Shown here: piece by piece, positions 8,452-16,800 of the stretch
How positions within the stretch are numbered: position 1 is the stretch's first letter
Layout of the letters: the number at the start of each line of letters is the position of its first letter
Assembly (NCBI GenBank): GCA_042140185.1
Contig: CP159477.1
Span: 1,116,001-1,180,000, forward strand
DNA: 64,000 nt
From: JANSXG01 sp024743075
Lineage (GTDB): Bacteria; Planctomycetota; Phycisphaerae; Phycisphaerales; UBA1924
Reading direction: 5' to 3'
Notes under the pieces: model-generated
Seen by the model: the letters and a program-made list of their open reading frames with translations, nothing else
The model's database searches: none
What the model was told of the DNA's origin: nothing
Position numbers and translations under genes: made by a program

Positions 8452-10164
8452 ATGAAACTTCAGGTATTTCTCAGCTCAGCAATGACCGGAGAACTTTCCG
8501 CAGAGCGAATTGCGCTCCGGACTCTGTTTGCGCACGCGAACTACCTGAGCGAACTAGTAGATCTGTTCGCGATTGAGGATCATGCAAGTTCGCGGGAGAT
8601 TGAGGCGGCATATCTCGAGGAAGTCGCTGCAGCGGACCTCGTCGTTGTACTTCTCGGAACCGAACTTCGGGATGCTGTCGTCAAAGAGTTTGACCATGCC
8701 GAGAAATGCGGCAAGCGAATGCTGTGCTACATCGCAGGTAACCAGCAACCAACTTCAGAGTTGAAAGCTTTCATCTCTGAGCGTGCCTACAGCTACCACG
8801 CTGCGAGATTCAGTGATCACGACGATCTAGTTCGTAGAGTTCGCACCGATTTTGTCAGAGTGTTCGTGCACGGGTTTCGAGGCACTGCGCAGGGAATGGC
8901 GAAAGATGATTCCTCCGAATCATATTTGATCAAGGAGGTTCGAACCCCTTATGCGTCTAGTTCGTACTTTGCGCCAGCAGATGTGCACGAAATTCTTTCA
9001 AAGCCGGAGTTTGCGGATTTGAGTGCGAACCAACTCGTTGCACTAGCGTCGCTTCATCTGGAGGAGTCGGGCAATTACCTTGGTTCGCTGCTTCTGCTTG
9101 AGGCGGCAATCCTTCTGGCTCCCGACAATTGGATGGCTCTGTCGAACAGAGGTATGGTCTTGGAGCAGATGGGCCTTTTTCATTATGCACAACTCAGCTA
9201 CCAGTCGGCAGCAGCACTCAGTCCTGAGAATGCGTCAATTCAGTACAACCTCGGTATCTGTCATTATACCAGCCGTGACTACGATCGCGCTTTGCAGTAT
9301 TTCAAAAAATCACTTGAGATAGAACCGGACAAGCCTTCCGCTGTAAGCCGCATCGCTGCTACATATCTGCAGATAGAAGATGCTGATGCGGCAATCGAGT
9401 GGGCAACACGATCCCTGCAACTCGATCCGTCTGAGATCAACACGGCGAATATGGCGCTAGCACTCGGCCTTGCTGGACGGCGCAGCGAGGCTATTCAGCA
9501 TGCAGATCGTTTGAAGGGAGACCCTGCACGTATCCACGAGTTAAAGGCTTTCATCGAGTGCCGTAGTGGCAACCATGCCGCTTGCATCGCTGAAGTCGAC
9601 GCGTATGCGGCGCTCGCTCCGGCATCTGTCAGGGCAGCTTCGCTGAAGTACGAAAGTTTGATCGCTCTGGATCGGAAGGATGATGCGATTGCGTACTTCG
9701 TGGAACTGGAGGGTAGTCATCTACTGATGCCGTGCGATTACAACAACTACGGGTATCAACATATGGTCGCATTCGGCCCTTCAGATTTTGCGGAAAACAT
9801 GTTTCGTAAGGCGGTATCACGCGATCCAAGCTGTATGCCGTATTGGCACAATCTGCAGCACTGTCTAGGTGAAATGGGAAAATATGACGAGACGATTTTA
9901 GCCTGTAATGATGCGCTTCAACTGAATCCGCTTGACCAGAATAGTATTTATAACAAGGCCCTATGCCTCCGCCAACTTGGCCGGATTACCGAACTGGCGA
10001 TGCTGATGGCAGAGAAGACCGGCGACCTTCTCGGTCCAATTACCGGTGAAACGACAGTAGAATTCGTGGAGAAGATGAAGTCGAGCCCGCTCGGTCAGTG
10101 CCTTGGCGCGTTTGACGATCTTGCGAAGATAAGGCAAGAGCGTAGTCGCGATGAGTTGTCGTAG
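8452..10164 (+). CDS. DUF4062-like domain fused to TPR repeats
   Basis: The 570-residue protein has an N-terminal alpha/beta domain (LQVFLSSAMTGELSAERIAL at 3-22; EEVAAADLVVVLLG near 56-69) that resembles DUF4062, a nucleotide-binding-like or TIR-like fold often found in signalling and defence proteins. Residues about 180-540 are tandem TPR helices (for example NASIQYNLGICHYTSRDYDR, ALQYFKKSLEIEPDKPSA). GC content is visibly lower than in its neighbours, and it stands alone between the replication and mobilisation modules, both signs of later acquisition. It has an AGGAC ribosome site. Defence function is an inference; a general protein-interaction role is equally possible. Confidence 0.7.
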   Translation: MKLQVFLSSAMTGELSAERIALRTLFAHANYLSELVDLFAIEDHASSREIEAAYLEEVAAADLVVVLLGTELRDAVVKEFDHAEKCGKRMLCYIAGNQQPTSELKAFISERAYSYHAARFSDHDDLVRRVRTDFVRVFVHGFRGTAQGMAKDDSSESYLIKEVRTPYASSSYFAPADVHEILSKPEFADLSANQLVALASLHLEESGNYLGSLLLLEAAILLAPDNWMALSNRGMVLEQMGLFHYAQLSYQSAAALSPENASIQYNLGICHYTSRDYDRALQYFKKSLEIEPDKPSAVSRIAATYLQIEDADAAIEWATRSLQLDPSEINTANMALALGLAGRRSEAIQHADRLKGDPARIHELKAFIECRSGNHAACIAEVDAYAALAPASVRAASLKYESLIALDRKDDAIAYFVELEGSHLLMPCDYNNYGYQHMVAFGPSDFAENMFRKAVSRDPSCMPYWHNLQHCLGEMGKYDETILACNDALQLNPLDQNSIYNKALCLRQLGRITELAMLMAEKTGDLLGPITGETTVEFVEKMKSSPLGQCLGAFDDLAKIRQERSRDELS

Positions 10165-10475
10165 CGGATTAGTGAACAACGCGAGCGTCTCAAGTTGGTT
10201 CTCTGTGGTGTGGTGTGATCATCTGTCACAGAGTTCGAGTTATCCGTCGGCTTTGCTGCAGCGATCTGCCATTTAATCGTTGCGGAAGTGAGCTCAAGTT
10301 CACGATTGCGGCGGTCACCTGATTTGTAAATAGCGTCTTCGACCCAGAACTCAAGCCCATTGTGCTCGAATCCCAGACCATCTGGATCCCAATGCCTTGC
10401 CGCGGATCGATGCCGCGGACCTACAGCATGTTCGTCTGACAAGCCCTCGAATACCTCACCGTTCACGTCCGTCAT
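10095..10475 (-). CDS. hypothetical protein coupled to the relaxase gene
   Basis: This 126-residue frame starts at ATG 10473-10475, inside the last 20 bases of the relaxase gene, a pattern typical of translational coupling. The first 70 residues look protein-like (LSDEHAVGPRHRSAARHWDP, NGLEFWVEDAIYKSGDRR). The last 25 overlap the 3' end of the convergent DUF4062/TPR gene, so the natural C-terminus may have been replaced when that gene was inserted. No family is recognised. Confidence 0.35.
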   Translation of the reverse strand: MTDVNGEVFEGLSDEHAVGPRHRSAARHWDPDGLGFEHNGLEFWVEDAIYKSGDRRNRELELTSATIKWQIAAAKPTDNSNSVTDDHTTPQRTNLRRSRCSLIRYDNSSRLRSCLIFARSSNAPRH

Positions 10476-11856
10476 CGCGGTCCCGGTCCTTCGGCTCTCG
10501 TGCCTTACGATGCTGAAGCCGTTCGAAGGCTTCGGTGAGCTCACGGATCCGCCGTGCTTCGGGATCTTCCTTCTCGTGCTCGGGTTTCTTCCAACGATCC
10601 GAACGATTGGCCAACTCGAACGCGGCACGACGCTGCTGCGAGCGCGTCCGCCACGCGGTCCGATTAGCCGCACGCTCCAGATCGTGTGTCAGCACCATCG
10701 AGCCACGCTCGGCCAAATAGCGCGACCGCTGCTCGGCGAGCTCTCGCTTTGTCTGATCACGAATGTTCTTGGCGGCATTTCGCTCGGCGCGACGCTGTTC
10801 TGCCAGTAGCTTCCGGTCCCGCGCAGCCTGCTCGCGTTTGAGTGCCTCACGACGGGCCCCCGAAGACGACGCGATGTTGTAGGCGTCCCTGATCGCGTCG
10901 CCGCGGTTCTCGCCGCGGAGCATGGATTTCAGGTCGAGCCGGCGGAGTGTGTTGGAGATCCGACCGGTGAGCTTCTTCTCGTTGCGATCGAACTCCCTGA
11001 TCTGCCGCTCGTGCTCGCGCTGCTGGCGCTCCCAGCGGGGCCGGAAGTCCGATCGAACCTTGTCCCGAGCCCGCAAGACCTCCGCCCGGGCCTTCGCCTT
11101 GATCTCGGTCCGTGCTTGTGAGTGTCTCTTCGCCAAGCCACCGATCTGCGAGGCCTGCCGAACTTTCAGTTTTCGTGTCTCGATGCCGAGATCTTTGTCG
11201 ATCGCCGCGTGCTCGATCGCGCAGCGTTCGGCGGCGGTCCGGTTGTCGTTGGCCGCCGACAGCTCGTGGATGTGCCGGGCCTTGTCGCGCTTGTGGCGCG
11301 TGTACTCCCCGCGGTCGCGGGCTCGGTTGTTAATCACCCGCTGCTCGCAGAGGGTCTCGCCGCGTTGCTGTTCGTACTGCTGGGCCCACTTCGACAGCTT
11401 CAGGCGTTCCTTGGAGGAGGGCAGCATCCGGCCATCGGTGGGGGACACCCGGTTGATCAGGATGTGCACGTGTTTCTGGGGCTCATCGCTGTGCGACACC
11501 AGGATCGCTTGCCGGTCTTCGGCCCCGATCGCCGCGATGGCCTCCCGGGCCGCCCGGACCATCTCCTCGCGATTGATCTCAGCCGACTCGTCGGGGTGCC
11601 AGGAGATCGTCATGTGCAGCACCGAGTCCACCGACTTGCGGCCCGTGTTCTTGATGCCGGCCTGGGACTTCAGGCGGTCCTGGTCCATCGCCGTCGCGGC
11701 CATGACCCGCCACGCCGCGTGCGGGTTCGTGGTGGCCAGGTTCAGCGTCTGGGTCCACTCGACGCGGTGGTTGGTGGTGGCCCGCCCCTTGTCGTGCAGC
11801 AGGTAGTTGGCCGCACCCCGGAACGAGCGTCCTCGCTTGTGGAGCTTGGGGATCAC
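10456..11856 (-). CDS. relaxase, MobA/VirD2-like (MOBP-type)
   Basis: The 466-residue protein begins MIPKLHKRGRSFRGAANYLL and carries the relaxase metal-binding pattern HSDEPQKHVHILINR (HxDx4HxHx3N) near residue 155. An N-terminal Tyr (NYLLHDKG) is a candidate nicking residue. The C-terminal 250 residues are a highly charged coiled coil rich in Arg, Glu and Ala. Relaxases nick oriT on one strand and lead it into a conjugation channel. The gene overlaps mobC by 4 bases in one operon. The coupling protein that would recruit it is at 32753-34308. Confidence 0.9.
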   Translation of the reverse strand: MIPKLHKRGRSFRGAANYLLHDKGRATTNHRVEWTQTLNLATTNPHAAWRVMAATAMDQDRLKSQAGIKNTGRKSVDSVLHMTISWHPDESAEINREEMVRAAREAIAAIGAEDRQAILVSHSDEPQKHVHILINRVSPTDGRMLPSSKERLKLSKWAQQYEQQRGETLCEQRVINNRARDRGEYTRHKRDKARHIHELSAANDNRTAAERCAIEHAAIDKDLGIETRKLKVRQASQIGGLAKRHSQARTEIKAKARAEVLRARDKVRSDFRPRWERQQREHERQIREFDRNEKKLTGRISNTLRRLDLKSMLRGENRGDAIRDAYNIASSSGARREALKREQAARDRKLLAEQRRAERNAAKNIRDQTKRELAEQRSRYLAERGSMVLTHDLERAANRTAWRTRSQQRRAAFELANRSDRWKKPEHEKEDPEARRIRELTEAFERLQHRKAREPKDRDRDDGRER

Positions 11857-12215
11857 GGCCCGTCCCCCTCATCGCCGGGCAGTTCGGATTCGACGATGGC
11901 TTCGAGGACCTCGGTGACCTGCTCGCCGATCTGCTTCCAGAACCGCGCGAAGTCCCGGCCCGTGTGGGTGGCCCGGGCCAGCTGGTTCACGTTGACGCCG
12001 ATGCGGTTGATCTCCGAGATCAGGGCAGGGTTCGCGCGTCGAACGGATCCCCCAGCGGGGACCTGGTAATCGAGGCATCGCCGGCGGATGTACTCCATGA
12101 CGGTCAGCCCGGCGGTCGAGGCCTGCTCCCGGACGTACTCGAGTTCCGCGACCGTGAAGCGCAGGTTGTAGCGCTCGGTCCGGTTCTCTCCGGGTTCTCG
12201 TCTCGGCCGTGCCAT
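11853..12215 (-). CDS. mobC: MobC-like relaxosome accessory protein
   Basis: The 120-residue protein opens with a basic tail and an RHH-like unit (RYNLRFTVAELEYVREQAST), then ends with the MobC signature region (ISEINRIGVNVNQLARATHT, typical of the Pfam bacterial mobilisation protein MobC). MobC proteins bind near oriT and help the relaxase melt and nick it. It is first in the mob operon and overlaps the relaxase start by 4 bases. Its upstream region is a hairpin array. Confidence 0.88.
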   Translation of the reverse strand: MARPRREPGENRTERYNLRFTVAELEYVREQASTAGLTVMEYIRRRCLDYQVPAGGSVRRANPALISEINRIGVNVNQLARATHTGRDFARFWKQIGEQVTEVLEAIVESELPGDEGDGP

Positions 12216-12307
12216 GCCCGCGTGTTCCTCTCGTGCTTCTATCTCCTACTGCCCGAGTCGAGGGACGCTCCCTCGTCGGGATGCAACGCCGACACGTTGC
12301 TCGTGGT

Positions 12308-12701
12308 GGGGTGCCGAAACGCCCCTCGTCATGCAAGGGCCGAAACCACTTGCTCGATGGTCCGGGAGAGCCGAAGTCTCCCGGTCGTGGTCCACCGGCG
12401 AAACGGTGGGGGCATCCAACACCTACTACACGGTGCGGATGCCCACGTCGGTCGGCCCCAGCCCCGAGGCGAGGCCCCGAGGCGAAGCCCGCACCGACGC
12501 GCTCTCGCACGCTCCACGGCCCAGTGGAGCCGGCTTCACCCCAGTGAAGCCGGTGCGTGAGCGGAGCCGATGATGACCCCTGGATGATCCGTTCAGGATC
12601 GATCTCAGGGGAGCAGGATCGGCTCAATGCCTCCAGGGGCGAAACCCTGGCCAGACCGCCGGAGGCGGCCCCGTAAGGGGTAGTTTTTGGGTACCAAAAA
12701 C
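12308..12701. repeat. array of hairpins upstream of mobC, several with sCGAAA loops (possible oriT region)
   Basis: At least ten short perfect or near-perfect hairpins follow each other. Four have a six-base loop (G/C)CGAAA: loops at 12314-12319, 12340-12345, 12398-12403 and 12639-12644. A fifth (arms 12362-12369/12377-12384) has loop GCCGAAG. Others: 12410-12417/12437-12444, 12511-12517/12524-12530, 12530-12539/12544-12553, 12669-12672/12677-12680 (GTAA loop) and 12683-12690/12694-12701. The arms differ but loops recur, so structure seems conserved rather than sequence. It lies directly upstream of mobC, where oriT is expected; an RNA or single-strand origin is also possible. Confidence 0.6.
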
Positions 12702-13381
12702 ACATCTGGCTATACTCCGACAGCACCCTATACGCCGAAACCCGCTCAAGGTTCAATCGGAGTTGCAAATGGTTGCGGGAGCATGCGCCGCAAAGTGCAC
12801 CAATGGAAACTCTGGGCTGCCACTAGCAGCGGATGGCGGGATTTGTCACGAGCAAATGTTGGCCCGAAACCCGCAAACGAAAGTGCGACGTCGCGCACGA
12901 GAACCGTAGCTAGATTGTGATCTCTGACCGAAGGCAAATTGCCCCTCGCTTTGCCCAGTGCGCACTCGGAGCCGCAGTGGCCGCCCAGCTCGGAGTTACC
13001 GCTTCGAACCGATCCAAGTCGCGGACGGATCAGCCCGATCTTGGTGACAACAGTGCGCCGCGGAATGCCTATCTGGGACGAGCACGACGACGGAGATCGG
13101 CCTCGTCGGAACCTAGACGACGCTCTCCTCACGCCGGGTGCGATATACGGAGTGTTGCAAACGAGTCAGCTCGTCACGCGACATTCGGACGGCAGTTCCG
13201 AGCTCGTTGACCCGCCGCTGGAGCATCCAACGCCTTCGTACAGCCTTGGTCAACAGAGACTGTTGTTTCTATCACGCACGCATGCAGCACACGAGTCAGC
13301 CATTCAATTACCTCCGGCCAACGGCGCATACGCCGGTAACTACCGCGGCCCCTCCAGCGACCGAAATCATCGTCCCACGGC
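12702..13381. other. 680 bases with no supported gene
   Basis: No frame here has both a ribosome site and coding-like composition. The best is a frame from ATG 13066 reading MPIWDEHDDGDRPRRNLDDA and onward, which looks protein-like for about 60 codons and then degenerates. It could be a decayed gene. The GC content is mixed, with AT-rich patches at 12683-12730 and 13260-13320. Confidence 0.4.
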
Positions 13382-13858
13382 TTACTCTTCGTAAATACTT
13401 TGAAAAGGCACGGAAACCCAGGCGAATTGGCCTTGCCGTAGTCCGCGCGTCGACAGCTCCAGTTGCAACTCATCATAGGTCAATCCGATACGCTGGGAGC
13501 CGTTCGACGCTTCCAAGATGAAGTAACCGGGGTTCGACAGCAGCCGAAGATGCTCGGCGACAAATGGACTATCAAGGTCGCCAGGATGCGGTACCAAGCC
13601 AATCACAACACCGTTCTGTTCTCGGACCCACACAAACCAGTTGCCAACAATCGGATTGAACGAAGCCGAATCCTGCCGTTGAATGAAGATACCTTGCTGC
13701 TTTGCGGAAACGAACTCGAAGTGCGGTCCGATGACCGTCCTCGGACTGGACATCAGACCAAAGAGAAGACCCCCGACAACTAGCCCGATCAAGAAGACGC
13801 CAGATGCAGCCGCTACCAAGAAGAAAGTCTTTAGATTACGATTGGTCATTATTGACAT
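13382..13858 (-). CDS. membrane-anchored protein directly after the RHS gene
   Basis: I start it at ATG 13856-13858, giving 158 residues; ATG 13847-13849 is an alternative. There is one N-terminal transmembrane segment (LKTFFLVAAASGVFLIGLV), then a soluble domain of about 115 residues (FEFVSAKQQGIFIQRQDSAS, WFVWVREQNGVVIGLV) outside the membrane. It starts 14 bases after the RHS stop and is surely co-transcribed. RHS toxins are usually followed by an immunity gene, so this is a candidate. No immunity family is recognised, and the RHS C-terminus has no known toxin motif. Confidence 0.55.
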   Translation of the reverse strand: MSIMTNRNLKTFFLVAAASGVFLIGLVVGGLLFGLMSSPRTVIGPHFEFVSAKQQGIFIQRQDSASFNPIVGNWFVWVREQNGVVIGLVPHPGDLDSPFVAEHLRLLSNPGYFILEASNGSQRIGLTYDELQLELSTRGLRQGQFAWVSVPFQSIYEE

Positions 13859-13872
13859 CTCTGGAGGACCAA

Positions 13873-16800
13873 CTACAGCATTGGCGTGCTGTAGTGGAAG
13901 TGCCTTCTCCAAAACTGGTAGTAGTCATAGGGTGAGGTCCACAATGGATCTTGCACATACGGTGGGGCATTTAGCCATTCGCCGAGATCCAGAGGGTCTT
14001 CGAAGCGATCGACTAGCAGGTAGAGGATCGTACAGTCACAATCATACTGAATGGGGCGCGTCGTGCCGTCACCGCAGTCTTTGTTCGTGGCACAGCTGAA
14101 CCTACAAATGATGTCGTAGAATACGAAACCCTTCCCGAGGTGGAAATGGGTCGATGAAAAGGTCAGGTCGTAACTCTCGTACCCGCTGAGGGAAAACGTG
14201 CCATAGTCCTCCTCTAGTGGCGGGCACGCTAGGCTGTGCATCGAGATCTGGCACGCGAGTTGTGCCACCGCCTCTATTCGGCTCATCAGAGCACGGATTT
14301 CTGCGAGGTCATCGACGGGGTGGGTACGACCTAGATCCACAGGATCTGTTCTGTTTGGCGCGAGCCACCTGAAAAAGTAAGGCAAGTTAGTGATGGGGTT
14401 CGGGAGTAGAGGGATCAGGTGGCGGGTGGGGTGACCGTAACGCGCCGGGCCTCCCGAGGAAAGTCCGCTCGAATCCACATTAACGATCGGCTGTGATTCA
14501 CAATACTCGAACAGATTTTGATTGTCTATATAGCCGAGAGGATCTGAGTTCATCCATCTCCCTCGTTCAGCCGAGTACCACCGATGACGAGCGAGATATA
14601 ACCCCGTCGCGGGCTCAAACACATATCCAGCATAGCCGATGATATTGCCCTCGCCAGACAATCTTCCCCGATCGATCGAGTCGCCGCTTGCAGGCGTGTA
14701 GAGGTTCAGGTCCGCCATGTCGACGGTCCCGCTGAAGTCCAGGTCGCCCTCGACCTGGTACCCGGCGTCACCTACGCTGTCGCCGAAGGCCGCGAGGATG
14801 ATGCTCTGGTCGCTGCCATCGACGGTTCCGTCGCCGTTGGCGTCACCGAACGGCGAGGCTTGGGCGTAGCCGTAGGCGTCGTAGCGGACGCGTTCACTGC
14901 CGACGAGACCGATGACGCTGAAGTTGCGATCGGTCATGGCGTAAGTCACGGTGTCGAACTCGGATGACGTTGCGTTCGTGTCTGTGGTGTACGCGACGAG
15001 TTCGTCGATGTAGCGGTTGCCCCAGACCCACTGCGTCGTCTGGTCGTGCGTGAAGGACGATCCACCCCAGGCGACATCGGTGCGTCGTTCGAGCAGACGC
15101 CACGACGCGTCGTAGTAGAAGTGTTCTTCGCGGGTCAGGTCGTTCTGCGGGACGCCGTTGTTGGCGTAACCAGCAGCGCCCTCGTCGATCTGGGACCAGG
15201 CTCGCTGGTTCATGCCGTAGTAGCCGGAGGCCATGCGCTCGACGGGCGTTTGCCACATGCCGCCGCTGAAGCCCTGGATGTCGACCTTGACGAGGCGGTT
15301 CCACGCGTCCCAGGTGTAGACCCAGCGGATGGTGTCGGCCAGCGTCTCGCGGGTACGGAGGTTACCAGCGTCGTCGTATGTGACTTCTAGCGTCGGCGTG
15401 GTCGAGTTCAGCTCGATATCCGTGATCTCGTTGGCCGCGTTGTGCGTGCGGTCCTCGGTGTACGAGGTCCCGATGCTGTTGGAGTAGGTGGTCCAGTTGC
15501 CGAACGTGTCCAGCGTCCAGTCCTCGGTCTTCGAGGCCGAGGTCCAGGAGCCCCCGGAGCCGGGGGCACCGCGGGTCGCGAGTTCGAGACGGTTCAGGCC
15601 GTCGTAGTCGTACTCGTCGCCGCGGTCGGTCATCGAAGCACCAACCCGGCTGTCGTAGCGGCGGGTGATGTCGCTGTTGGAGTCGTAGGCGTAGGCCACA
15701 TCGATTCGGGCCGGGAGGTTGTCCGGGTCCCAGGCCGAGCCCTTGTACCAGACTTGGCGGCCGAGACGGCCGTACTGGTCCATGCCGGCGTACTCGCCGG
15801 AGACCCGCGGGCCGGTGCCGCCCGAGGGCGTGTAGTTCGGGTCGACCTGGCGGTCGAGGATGATCTTCCCGTCGGGGTAGTCGACGATCACGGTGTTGTT
15901 CAGGCCCAGGTGCTCGTAGCGGATCTCATCGGTCGCGACGCTCTTCATCTGGAAGGTCCAGTCGAGGCCGCCGGAGCGTGAGATCCGGTGATCGAGGTCC
16001 GTCGGGAAGGTGGTCGAGCCGTAGTACTGCGAGACCTCCGTGCGCTGCTTGCCGCCGGTGTTGACGAAGGGGTACTTGATCGTGTCGAGCCTGCTGTAGT
16101 TGCCGCTGCCGGTGGCCGCGCGATCGTAGACGTACTCGACCTCGGCGCGCTGTGCACCGGTCGAGACGTCGCCGGTCGGGTTCTGGTGGTACTTGCTCAG
16201 TTCCAGCAGCGAGTCGTACTCGTACTTGATCTGGTTCAGGACCGTGTCTGTGGCCGGATCGGTTCCGTCGTACGACGTCACGTACTCGACGAGCCCCGTG
16301 CTGGATGAGTAGAGCGTCTGAATGGCCTGCACCGTGTCGTCCAGATCGGTATAGCCGAACGTCGTGACCTTGTCGAGCGTGACGCGACCGAGCGCGTCGT
16401 GGACGTATTCGTGGACCGTGCCGTTCTGGTCGGTCATCTTGGTCATGTCGCCCTGGCGGTTGTACTCGTAGTTGACCGTGTACTCCGCGGCGGTGCTGGC
16501 GGCGCCAGAACCCTCGTTGGGATAGTGCACCGATGAGAGCAGCGAGTTCGAATCGACGAGCGTCCCGTTGTAGGAATAGTCGTACTCGGTCTCCTGCACG
16601 TTGGAGTCGTCGACGTGAGCGACCCGTTTGATGAGGTTGTTCACGTCGTCGTAGACGAAACTCGTCACGCGGTTCTGAGAGGATGTGGAACTGCCGGCGT
16701 TGGTGGTGGACCACCTGGAATTGACGCTGTCCCAGGAGAGCGTGACCACCGAGCCGCTCTGATCGTTCTCGATCGTGGCGAGGGTCCGGTTCAGGTCGTC

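Noticed and set aside
10922..12069. Rightward frames opposite the relaxase and MobC genes
   Set aside because: Antisense to well-supported mobilisation genes and without ribosome sites.
12308..12701. CRISPR array
   Set aside because: The repeated units share loops only, not direct repeats of constant length with spacers; no cas genes are present.
12746..13132. Leftward frame in the gap after the hairpin array
   Set aside because: Composition is Arg/Ser-rich, no ribosome site and no family; the rightward frame at 13066 is slightly better but also unsupported.
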